Assembly (NCBI GenBank): GCA_964492335.1
Contig: CAZBJX010000018.1
Coordinates: 1 to 46,171 of the forward strand
DNA length: 46,171 nt
From: JAFGCL01 sp964492335
GTDB taxonomy: Bacteria; Chloroflexota; Dehalococcoidia; UBA2247; RBG-13-53-26
Direction of reading: 5' to 3'
Numbering within the stretch: the first letter of the stretch is position 1; each line of letters starts with the position of its first letter. This document shows, piece after piece, positions 1-6,892 of this stretch. Under the pieces are notes generated by a model, which was not told the DNA's origin, ran no database searches, and saw nothing but the letters and a program-made list of their open reading frames with translations. A program made the translations under genes and the position numbers.

Positions 1-18
1 GTGGCTGCTTCGGGGGTA

Positions 19-50
19 TTGACAGGGCCCTAGGGTCTGTGTGCTATAAT
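19..50 (+). promoter_or_regulatory. Orphan sigma-70-type promoter with extended -10
   Basis: A TTGACA box (19-24) is followed after 20 bp by TATAAT (45-50), which carries the extended -10 TG dinucleotide (TGC TATAAT, 42-50). The spacer is longer than the usual 17 bp, but the extended -10 would compensate. No convincing plus-strand gene follows: 51-216 has no supported ORF, and 217-504 is coded on the other strand. The promoter may drive a small RNA or an antisense transcript, or it may be fortuitous. Confidence 0.5.
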
Positions 51-216
51 CAGGCAGCGCGCAGGTGCGTCCCCCTCTCCGGGCTGCTGCGCCCCCTCTG
101 CTGCGCGAGTGGACTTTCTCCCTCACTGGTGGCCCGGAGGGGGTTTCCCCTTTCCCCTGTACCCCTGACGGCAGCCCTGATCACCGGGGGCGGTTGCCCG
201 CCGCCCGTGGCGGCCC
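51..216. other. Non-coding stretch, no gene recognised
   Basis: This GC-rich stretch lies between the orphan promoter and the stop of the minus-strand membrane protein gene. I see no ORF with a ribosome site, no tRNA or SRP RNA motif, and no clean terminator. If the promoter at 19-50 is active, this is where its transcript would start. Confidence 0.4.
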
Positions 217-504
217 TCAGGCGGCCGGGGTGGTGTGGGGGCCCGGGGGCGGCCGCCGGGTGCAGCTCCTGGGACGGACCCGCCTGCAGAGGGCGCAGGG
301 CAGTGACAGCAGGACCACCAGGCCGGTGACCGCCGCGGTCAGGACGTATATGGCCAGGGTGATGGCCATGAACGGCCACCACACGATCAGGTACGCCAGG
401 AGGAACCCCACGGCCACCAGCGATCCCGGGGCCTCCAGCAGCGGATCGGTGGCGTTGGCCTGGTTGCCCCACCGGTGCTTCAGCCCGGTCAGCCTCCGGC
501 CCAC
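217..504 (-). CDS. Small two-TM membrane protein, hypothetical
   Basis: This 95-residue protein is not recognised as a known family. Residues ~26-70 form two adjoining hydrophobic segments (around GSLVAVGFLLAYLIVWWPFM and ITLAIYVLTAAVTGLVVLLSL), followed by a Cys-Arg rich, Pro-rich tail, so it is probably an inner-membrane protein with a cytoplasmic end. The start is GTG, preceded by a purine-rich GAGGGGAG ribosome site. It overlaps the last 16 bp of the upstream acyl-CoA synthetase-like gene, which suggests translational coupling and co-transcription. Function is unknown; it could be an accessory of the upstream enzyme or an unrelated tail-end gene. Confidence 0.6.
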   Translation of the reverse strand: MGRRLTGLKHRWGNQANATDPLLEAPGSLVAVGFLLAYLIVWWPFMAITLAIYVLTAAVTGLVVLLSLPCALCRRVRPRSCTRRPPPGPHTTPAA

Positions 505-1967
505 GGTCTCCCCTCAAGGAGGGCCCTCCGGCGGGCGCAGGCCGCGGCCACGCCAAGGGCCTTGACCGCGGTCTCCAGGTCCAGGTAGGCCGGCAGCCCG
601 AGGGCTTCTACCCGGCGGGCCGACTCCTGCATGTCCGGCAGGTCTATCCCGTAGCCGAAGAAGGTGACGGGCTTGCCGCTGGCGGCGACCTGGGGCGCCA
701 GCTCGGTCAGCACCTCCACAATGGGTTGCCCCAGGTGGCATACCACGGCCAGGCAGTCCACTCCGGGGTCCGCCAGCACAGCGGGCACCACGTCCAGGTA
801 GATGTTGAACGGGTCGTCCCGCACCGACATCAGGGGCCCGACATCGACCGGGTTGCCGCCCAGCCGGGGCGAGAGCCCCTCCAGCAGGCGGCGGGTGGGC
901 GGGGCGAACGCCGCAGGGACCAGGCCGGCCTCGGCCGCCGCATCCATCAGGATGACCCCTGCGCCGCCGGTGGCGGTGATGACGGCCACCCGGTCCCCGG
1001 CGGGGAGGGGCTGCATGGCCAGGGCCCTGGGGACCTCCCAGTACTCGCTCCAGGTCCGGAGCCTGATGACCCCGGCCTGCCGCAGGGCGCTCTCGTAGAC
1101 CGGGTCGTTGCCGGCCAGCGAGCCGGTGTGGGACGAGGCCGCCCTGGCCCCGGCCTCGCTGCGGCCGGGCTTGAGGACCAGCACCGGCTTTCGGGCCGCC
1201 GCCGCCCTGGCCGCGCGCAGGAAGCGCTGGCCGTCCCTGATGTCCTCCAGGTGCAGGCAGATCACCTTGGTGCTCTCGTCGGCGGCCAGGTACGGCAGGA
1301 TGTCCGCCTCGTTGACGTCGCACTTGTTGCCGAAGTCGCATATCTTGCTGATGGGGTAGCGGCGGTCCCTCAACGGGTGCACCCCGAAGGTGAGGAACCC
1401 GGTCTGGGTGCAGTAGCTGACGCCGCCGGCCGCCGGCTTGTTGCCCCGGAGGGGGTACCCCCCGGTGACCAGGCCCCAGGCCGTGTTGAGGACGCCCAGC
1501 GTGTTGGGCCCGAGAAGGCGCATCCCGAAGCGGCGGGCGCTGTTCACCAGCTCCCGCTGGAGGCGGGCGCCGTCCGGGCCGGTCTCGGCGAACCCCTCCG
1601 TGGCCACGATGGCGGCCCTGGTGCCGCGGCGGCCGCACTGCTCGACAATGGGCAGCACTGTCGGCGGCGGAGTTATGATCAGCGCCAGGTCAGGGGGGGC
1701 GCCGGCGGCCTCCAGGTCGGGGTAGGCCGTGATGGACAGCACCTCGGTGGCCGAGCGGCTGATGGGGAGCATGCGGCCGCGGAAGCCGAAGTCCAGCAGG
1801 TTGCGCAATACCATCAGCCCCTCGCCCATCGGCCCGCGCATGGAGCCGAACACGGCTATGGAGCGGGGCTCGAAGAGGGGTTGCAGGCCGGCTGTCTCTG
1901 CCACTGACACGAAATCACCCTGGGGAGCGGCCGCAGGCGCCCCCGGCGCCGGGCCGGAATGACCCAT
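489..1967 (-). CDS. ADP-forming acyl-CoA synthetase, alpha-type subunit (CoA-binding)
   Basis: The 492-aa protein resembles the alpha half of ADP-forming acetate/acyl-CoA ligases, which make ATP from acyl-CoA, ADP and phosphate. An N-terminal CoA-binding Rossmann domain (FEPRSIAVFGSMRG near residue 35) is followed by succinyl-CoA-ligase-like domains. The phosphohistidine motif SHTGSLAG is present, with His280 as the expected phosphorylated residue. The ATP-grasp (beta) domain of ~230 aa seen in fused enzymes is absent, so a separate beta chain would be needed. The ATG start at 1967 was chosen because CGGAGG lies ~8 nt upstream; an in-frame extension to 2072 has no ribosome site. The gene diverges from the radical SAM gene and overlaps the small membrane gene downstream. 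Substrate unknown. Confidence 0.85.
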   Translation of the reverse strand: MGHSGPAPGAPAAAPQGDFVSVAETAGLQPLFEPRSIAVFGSMRGPMGEGLMVLRNLLDFGFRGRMLPISRSATEVLSITAYPDLEAAGAPPDLALIITPPPTVLPIVEQCGRRGTRAAIVATEGFAETGPDGARLQRELVNSARRFGMRLLGPNTLGVLNTAWGLVTGGYPLRGNKPAAGGVSYCTQTGFLTFGVHPLRDRRYPISKICDFGNKCDVNEADILPYLAADESTKVICLHLEDIRDGQRFLRAARAAAARKPVLVLKPGRSEAGARAASSHTGSLAGNDPVYESALRQAGVIRLRTWSEYWEVPRALAMQPLPAGDRVAVITATGGAGVILMDAAAEAGLVPAAFAPPTRRLLEGLSPRLGGNPVDVGPLMSVRDDPFNIYLDVVPAVLADPGVDCLAVVCHLGQPIVEVLTELAPQVAASGKPVTFFGYGIDLPDMQESARRVEALGLPAYLDLETAVKALGVAAACARRRALLEGRPWAGG

Positions 1968-2121
1968 TGTAGCGCCTCCGGAACGGCCCGACAAACCGGG
2001 GGCGGGGCCCGCGCCGGACGCGCGGCGGCGGGGAAGGCGGTTTGCTTTCCCCCCCTTCCCCGTGATATACATGAGTTACTCGCAACCCCCGCAAGGCTGA
2101 GAGGAGATTTGGGACTTCCCG

Positions 2122-3810
2122 GTGAGCAAGCCTGATCTGATTCTGCTTCACGCCCCCAGCAACTACGACTTCCGTCAGCGTTCCATCGTGTACGGCCCCA
2201 TAAGCGATGTCATCCCCTCGACGCCTGTGTTCGAGATGTACCCCATCGGGTTCATCAGCATCGCCGGCCACCTGGAGAAGGCGGGCGTTCGCACCCGCAT
2301 CGTCAACATCGCCAACCGCATGCTCACCGAGCCCGGTTTCGACGTGGAGCGCTTCCTGGGCCGGCTGCGCCCGGCGGCCTTCGGGATCGACCTCCACTGG
2401 CTGCCTCATGCCCAGGGCAGCCTGGAGCTGGCCAGGGTGGTCAAGAAGCTCCATCCGTCCATTCCGGTGGTGTTCGGCGGCCTGTCGGCCACGTTCTTCC
2501 ACGAGGAACTGGCGGCCTACCCGCAGGTGGATTTCGTGGTCAGGGGCGATTCCGCCGAAGAGCCCATGCTGCGCCTGATGCGGCGGATCAAGTCCGGGGG
2601 CCCGTACGACGACCTTCCCAACGTCAGCTGGAAGGACGGGGAAGGGGTGCCCCACCACAACCCGCTGTCCTGGGTCCTGTCGGACTTGAACGGCATCCCC
2701 CTGGACTACAGCTACCCCGTCAGGTCCGTCATCCGCTACCGTTCCCTGGCCGGCGTGCTGCCCTTCAACAACTGGCTGGACTACCCGGTGACGGCGGTCT
2801 TCACCTGCCGCGGCTGCTCGCTCAACTGCCGCTCCTGCGGCGGGTCGCGCTACACCTTCAAGGGCATGTGCCAGCGGGAGGCGGTGGCCTACCGCAGCCC
2901 GGCGCTGCTGGCGGAGGACATCCACAGCATACAGCGGTACCTGCGGGGCCCCGTGTTCATCATCGGGGACATCCGCCAGGCCGGCAACGGGTACGACGAC
3001 GAGCTGCTGCATGCCATGGGGCGCCGCGGCGTCAACGGCCCGGTGGTGCTGGAGTTGTTCCAGCCGGCGGGCGACGACTTCTTCAAGAAGGTGAGCCGGG
3101 TCATCCCCCACTACAACATCCAGATGTCGGCGGAGTCGCACGACGAGGGGGTGCGGCGGGCCTTCGGCAAGGGGTGGCGGAATGAGGACGTGGAGGAGAC
3201 CATCCGCGCGGCGGTGGCCAACGACTGCCGCCGCTTCGACCTCTTCTACATGATCGGCCTGCCGAAGCAGGACCGCAGCTCGGTGACGGGCACCGTGGAC
3301 TACATGACGGGCCTGCTGAAGGAGTACGGCAAGGGCAGCATAGTGCACCCCCACATCTCCCCCCTGGCGCCGTTCATAGACCCGGGAAGCCAGGTCTTCG
3401 ATCGCCCGGAGGAGTTCGGCTACCGCCTCCTGTACCGCACCCTGGAGGAGCACCGCCAGGCGCTGGTGGCCCCGGCCTGGAGCCACATGCTGAGCTACGA
3501 GACGCAGTGGATGACCCGCCAGGACATAGTGGATGCCACCTATGAGGCCGCCATCGGCTTCAACCAGGCCAAGGCCCGCTTCGGCGCCATCAAGGCAGCC
3601 GAGGCGGACAAGGTTGAGGCCAGGATCAGGAAGGACATGGAGCTGATTGCCGCCCTGGACCGCCGCGCTGCAGAGGGCGGCGCATCCGCCGGCGGGGCCG
3701 ACGAGGAGCTGGCCGTGGGGGCGACCTGCCTGAAGCGCGAGTTGCAGTGGCCGGCCACGTCCTTCCTTCGCAGCATGCCCCGCATACTGTGGAGCCTCTG
3801 CCGGCCGTAG
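2122..3810 (+). CDS. B12-binding domain radical SAM protein
   Basis: The 562-aa protein opens with a cobalamin-binding-like Rossmann region (residues 1-~170; LLHAPSNYDFR, then VVFGGLSATFFHEEL). A radical SAM core follows, with the cluster-binding CxxxCxxC motif in CRGCSLNCRSC near residue 235. The N-terminal wording resembles the Ta0216-type B12/radical SAM family. Such enzymes generate a 5'-deoxyadenosyl radical and often do methyl transfer or rearrangement; the substrate here is unknown. The start is GTG. A GAGGAG sequence lies ~16 nt upstream, farther than ideal, so the exact start is less sure. It stands between a divergent acyl-CoA synthetase alpha gene and htrA, which has its own -10 box. 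Confidence 0.85.
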   Translation: MSKPDLILLHAPSNYDFRQRSIVYGPISDVIPSTPVFEMYPIGFISIAGHLEKAGVRTRIVNIANRMLTEPGFDVERFLGRLRPAAFGIDLHWLPHAQGSLELARVVKKLHPSIPVVFGGLSATFFHEELAAYPQVDFVVRGDSAEEPMLRLMRRIKSGGPYDDLPNVSWKDGEGVPHHNPLSWVLSDLNGIPLDYSYPVRSVIRYRSLAGVLPFNNWLDYPVTAVFTCRGCSLNCRSCGGSRYTFKGMCQREAVAYRSPALLAEDIHSIQRYLRGPVFIIGDIRQAGNGYDDELLHAMGRRGVNGPVVLELFQPAGDDFFKKVSRVIPHYNIQMSAESHDEGVRRAFGKGWRNEDVEETIRAAVANDCRRFDLFYMIGLPKQDRSSVTGTVDYMTGLLKEYGKGSIVHPHISPLAPFIDPGSQVFDRPEEFGYRLLYRTLEEHRQALVAPAWSHMLSYETQWMTRQDIVDATYEAAIGFNQAKARFGAIKAAEADKVEARIRKDMELIAALDRRAAEGGASAGGADEELAVGATCLKRELQWPATSFLRSMPRILWSLCRP

Positions 3811-3850
3811 CCCGGCGGGCCGGCCCCGCCGCGGGGTCCTGGCGGCACGG

Positions 3851-3859
3851 TGCTATAAT
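3851..3859 (+). promoter_or_regulatory. Extended -10 promoter for htrA
   Basis: TGC TATAAT with the hexamer at 3854-3859 lies 20 bp before the htrA start. No good -35 box is visible 17 bp upstream, which is typical of extended -10 promoters. Confidence 0.6.
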
Positions 3860-3878
3860 GCCAACTGGAGGGCCAATC

Positions 3879-4994
3879 TTGAAGAGCGCCAGGCAGACCA
3901 TCATCATCCTTCTGGTCATGCTGGCTCTGGCGGTGCCGGTCAGCGGATGCGTTGCCTTCGGGGACCTGCTGAGCGAAAGGGAGCAGCCCCGGGTCTCCGT
4001 TGACCCCATCGATCCGGGCTGGGAGCCGGCGTACGTGCAGTACGAGGTGGGCGCGCACCTGGACAGCGACAACCTGGTAGCCGCGCTGGCCCCGACGGTG
4101 GTCTCCATCATCAGCGAGAAGACGGCCTATGACCGCTTCTTCCGGGCCGTCCCCAAGAGGGGGGCCGGGAGCGGGGTGATCATCGATCCCAGGGGCTACA
4201 TCGTCACCAACGCTCACGTGGTGGAGGACGCCGAGAGCCTGACCGTGGCCCTGTACGACGGGCGCACCTTCGAGGCGGTGACCTGGGTCATGGACACGGC
4301 GACGGACCTGGCCGTCCTGGCCATCGAGTCCCCCGAGGAGCTTCCCTCTGCCCGCTTCCTGAGCGGCTCCCTGGCCCGCCTCAGGCTGCTGGAGGAGGTG
4401 GTGGCTGTGGGCAACGCCCTGGCCCTGCCCGAGGGGCCCACCTGGACCAGTGGCGTGGTGAGCTTCCTGGGGCGGTCCGTCAAGGTGTCGGGCGAGGTGG
4501 TGCTGGACGACCTCATTCAGACCGATGCCGCCATCAACCCGGGCAACAGCGGCGGCCCCCTGGTGAACAAGGCCGGGCAGGTGGTGGGCATCAACACGGC
4601 CATAGCCGAGGACTACCAGAACATCGGGTTTGCCATCAGCACCGATACGGCCATCCCCGTGGTCAACTCGCTGATCAGGAACGGGTCCGTGACCTGGGCC
4701 TGGCTGGGCGTCACCATGCTGACGGTGACGCCGGCCATCCAGTCGGAGCACGGCCTGGAGGTCGACTACGGGGCCCTGGTGGTGGAGGTGATGCCCGGTG
4801 GCGCGGCCAGAGAGGCCGGCCTGAAGCCGGACGATGTCATCATCCGCTTCGGCGATGCGGAGATAAGGGACAGCAGCCAGCTCCGGGCGGCCATTCGCAG
4901 CCATGTCCCCGGCGATGTGGTTGCCGTGACCTACCTGCGCGGCGGGCGGACCCTCACCACCAGCGTCACCCTGGCTGGGAGGCCGTCCTCCTAG
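3879..4994 (+). CDS. HtrA/DegP-family serine protease, lipoprotein
   Basis: This 371-aa envelope protease combines a trypsin-like domain and one C-terminal PDZ domain. The catalytic triad is visible as His113 (VTNAHVVED), Asp143 (ATDLAVL) and Ser224 (NPGNSGGPL). The PDZ domain covers roughly residues 275-365 (VMPGGAAREAGLKPDDVI). The N-terminus is a short positive segment, a hydrophobic core and a lipobox VSGC with Cys24, so it is probably lipid-anchored outside the membrane. TTG at 3879 was chosen as start because GGAGGG lies ~8 nt upstream and the -10 box sits just before it; upstream in-frame ATGs fall inside the preceding gene or promoter. The next gene starts 12 bp downstream, so the two are likely co-transcribed. 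Expected role: degradation of misfolded envelope proteins. Confidence 0.92.
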   Translation: MKSARQTIIILLVMLALAVPVSGCVAFGDLLSEREQPRVSVDPIDPGWEPAYVQYEVGAHLDSDNLVAALAPTVVSIISEKTAYDRFFRAVPKRGAGSGVIIDPRGYIVTNAHVVEDAESLTVALYDGRTFEAVTWVMDTATDLAVLAIESPEELPSARFLSGSLARLRLLEEVVAVGNALALPEGPTWTSGVVSFLGRSVKVSGEVVLDDLIQTDAAINPGNSGGPLVNKAGQVVGINTAIAEDYQNIGFAISTDTAIPVVNSLIRNGSVTWAWLGVTMLTVTPAIQSEHGLEVDYGALVVEVMPGGAAREAGLKPDDVIIRFGDAEIRDSSQLRAAIRSHVPGDVVAVTYLRGGRTLTTSVTLAGRPSS

Positions 4995-5006
4995 GCGGGC
5001 CCTGAA

Positions 5007-6413
5007 GTGGACAGACGACGGCTGCAGGACCTGTCGCCGGTCTTCTATCCGGGATCGATCGCCGTGGTGGGCGTCTCCAGCGACCAGTCCCGGGTGGCTT
5101 CGCTGTGGTTCACCAGCCTGCTGTCCGGCGGCTTCCAGGGGCGGGTCTGGGCCGTCAACAGGCGTGGGGGGAGCCTCCGCGGGCACCGGATCTGGCCGGG
5201 CCTGACCGCCGTTCCGGGGCCCGTTGACCTGGTCATCTCCTGTGTTCCCCGGTCCAGCGTGCCGGACCTGCTGCGGGAGTGCGCGGAGAAGAAGGTCCGC
5301 TGCGTCCAGTTCTACACCGCGGGGTTCTCCGAGTCCGGGGAGCGGGAGTGGGCCGCGGCGGAGGCCCGCATGCTCCGGGCCGCCCGCGAGGGTGGCTTTC
5401 GCCTCATCGGCCCCAACTGCTTCGGGGTGTACAACCCGGCGCACGGCATACCCTACGGGCCCTTCAGTATCCGGCCGCCCCCGGGGTCGGTAGGCCTGCT
5501 GGTGCAGAGCGGCGGGATCATGGGCAAGGTGCTGGAGCACGGCATCGTCGAGGGGCTGGGGTTCGCAAAGGGCGTCAGCATAGGCAATGCCGCCGACCTG
5601 GGCGCCGCGGACTTCCTGGAGTATCTGGCCCTCGATGACGAGATACGGACCATCGGCCTGTACCTCGAGGGGCCGAGGGATGCCCGCCGCCTGATGCGGG
5701 TCATGCGGTCAGCCGCCGCCATCAAGCCGGTGGTGGTGTGGAAGGGGGGCAGCAGCCCGGCCGGCCAGAGGGCCATATTCTCCCACACCGGGGCCCTGGC
5801 GGCCTCCGCGGCGGTGTGGGCCGGGGCCCTGCGGCAGGCCGGGGCCATCGGGGTGGGCAGCCTGGAGGAGATGTGCGATACCCTCCTGCTGCTGGACCGC
5901 TTCGGGCGCCGGCGGCGATGCCGGCTGGGGGCCATCTGCGGGCTGACCGATGGCGGCGGGGGGGAGGCCGTGTTGATCTCCGACGTCTGCGCCGCGGCCG
6001 GGCTGGACCTGCCGGCCCTGCGCCGCCGGACTGCCGCGGAGCTGGCGGACTGCGTGGGGCGGGTGGGCAGCGTGCTGACGAACCCGGTGGACCTGAGCCA
6101 GCAGCAGGACGTGGCGCCCGCTGTGAAGCGGGCGCTGGAGCTGGTGGCGGGCGAGCCGCAGGTGGACATAATCATGGTCTACGAGAACTGCGGCCTCCTG
6201 CTTGATGTCTATCCGAGGGAGGTGACCCGCGCGGTGGACCGGGCCTTCCTGGAGTTCGCCCGGGAGGGGCCTAAGCCCATGGTGCTGGTGCTGCCGCCGG
6301 GACCGGCGGCGGTGCGCCGCCGGGAGATCGGGGAGAGGTTCCGGCAGGCCGGGGTGCCGGTCTTCCCCAGCGTGGAGCGCGCTGCCCGGGCCATCAGGAA
6401 CCTGGCGCGGTGA
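5007..6413 (+). CDS. ADP-forming acyl-CoA synthetase, alpha-type subunit (second copy)
   Basis: The 468-aa protein has the same architecture as the gene at 489-1967: a CoA-binding Rossmann domain (PGSIAVVGVSS), the LIGPNCFGVYNP segment and the phosphohistidine motif SHTGALAA with His260. It ends without an ATP-grasp domain, so it is an alpha-type chain alone. The two are clearly diverged paralogues, not a recent duplication. The GTG start lies 12 bp after htrA with only a weak ribosome site, which suggests coupling to upstream translation. It could form an enzyme with a beta chain encoded elsewhere, or be a CoA-binding protein with altered function. A large stem-loop and a terminator follow. 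Confidence 0.83.
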   Translation: MDRRRLQDLSPVFYPGSIAVVGVSSDQSRVASLWFTSLLSGGFQGRVWAVNRRGGSLRGHRIWPGLTAVPGPVDLVISCVPRSSVPDLLRECAEKKVRCVQFYTAGFSESGEREWAAAEARMLRAAREGGFRLIGPNCFGVYNPAHGIPYGPFSIRPPPGSVGLLVQSGGIMGKVLEHGIVEGLGFAKGVSIGNAADLGAADFLEYLALDDEIRTIGLYLEGPRDARRLMRVMRSAAAIKPVVVWKGGSSPAGQRAIFSHTGALAASAAVWAGALRQAGAIGVGSLEEMCDTLLLLDRFGRRRRCRLGAICGLTDGGGGEAVLISDVCAAAGLDLPALRRRTAAELADCVGRVGSVLTNPVDLSQQQDVAPAVKRALELVAGEPQVDIIMVYENCGLLLDVYPREVTRAVDRAFLEFAREGPKPMVLVLPPGPAAVRRREIGERFRQAGVPVFPSVERAARAIRNLAR

Positions 6414-6442
6414 TGCCGCGCTTCGGGAAGGGGTGTGGAAGC

Positions 6443-6528
6443 GGGTTGGCCGGCCGGTCAGTCACAGGCGAGTCCCGGTGGAGAAGGACTCACATCTCCC
6501 AGTCTGAGACTGACCGGCCGGCCAACCC
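6443..6528. repeat. 86-bp structure with 21-bp perfect inverted repeat
   Basis: Arms at 6443-6463 and 6508-6528 are perfect 21-bp inverted complements built around GGTTGGCCGGCCGGTCAGTC. After a small bulge the stem can extend by GAA/TTC. The 44-nt loop holds two mutually exclusive small hairpins: GAGTCC (6470-6475) with GGACTC (6486-6491), and GGAGA (6480-6484) with TCTCC (6495-6499). It could be a transcribed RNA structure, a bidirectional processing or termination element, or a MITE-like miniature inverted-repeat element. No target-site duplication is obvious. Confidence 0.7.
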
Positions 6529-6576
6529 TTCAGGAGAGGCTTGCAGAGGAGACAGAACCCTCCCGGAAAAGGAAAG

Positions 6577-6600
6577 ACCGACCTCTGGAGGTCGGTTTCA
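6577..6600 (+). terminator. Rho-independent terminator candidate
   Basis: A 9-bp perfect stem (6577-6585 with 6588-6596, ACCGACCTC/GAGGTCGGT) is followed by TTTCA. The A-rich run on the left side (GGAAAGA) could also support termination on the minus strand. It probably ends the htrA/acyl-CoA synthetase transcript. Confidence 0.6.
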
Positions 6601-6817
6601 CTATTGACTCCCCGGCGCCCAAGTGACCATATACAGGCGGCGGTTCAAAGTCCCCGGCTTCGGCTGGCGATATCTCTTCTTACAGCTTCTGCACTTGCTC
6701 CGGTTACCCCCTTAGTCGCTGGAGCCCGCCGGTTCCTTCACCCGGGCGGCCGGGCCTGGCGGTCTGCGGGGGGGCATCACCAGGCAATGGGGAAATTAGG
6801 TACTTGCGCCTATTCCC
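6601..6817. other. Intergenic region, nothing recognised
   Basis: Together with the stem-loop and terminator, this completes a 479-bp gene-free gap. No ORF with a ribosome site and no riboswitch consensus that I can recognise is present. It leads into the promoter of the surface protein. Confidence 0.4.
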
Positions 6818-6846
6818 TTGACAGCCAAAGTGTGGTATGGTACTAA
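6818..6846 (+). promoter_or_regulatory. Promoter of the surface repeat protein
   Basis: A perfect TTGACA (6818-6823) is followed after 17 bp by TACTAA (6841-6846). An alternative -10, TATGGT (6836-6841), would leave too short a spacer. It lies ~45 bp before the chosen start codon. Confidence 0.5.
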
Positions 6847-6892
6847 CCCGGAATCGGCCCTGTGTCGAATCATGAAGAGGGAGGTACACGAG

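Noticed and set aside
1915..3486. 523-codon minus-strand frame opposite the radical SAM gene
   Set aside because: Low-complexity product with no family match; the opposite strand has a complete CxxxCxxC enzyme.
3540..5540. 666-codon open frame on the minus strand
   Set aside because: It covers the complement of htrA and part of the radical SAM and synthetase genes. No motif or ribosome site; composition is that of a shadow frame.
6443..6528. Insertion sequence end
   Set aside because: The terminal repeats enclose only 44 bp, and no transposase or target duplication is visible, so only a MITE-like possibility is kept.
6601..6817. tRNA or riboswitch suggested by a GGTTCAAAGTCC-like stretch
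   Set aside because: No acceptor or anticodon stem pairs with it, and no known aptamer consensus fits on either strand.
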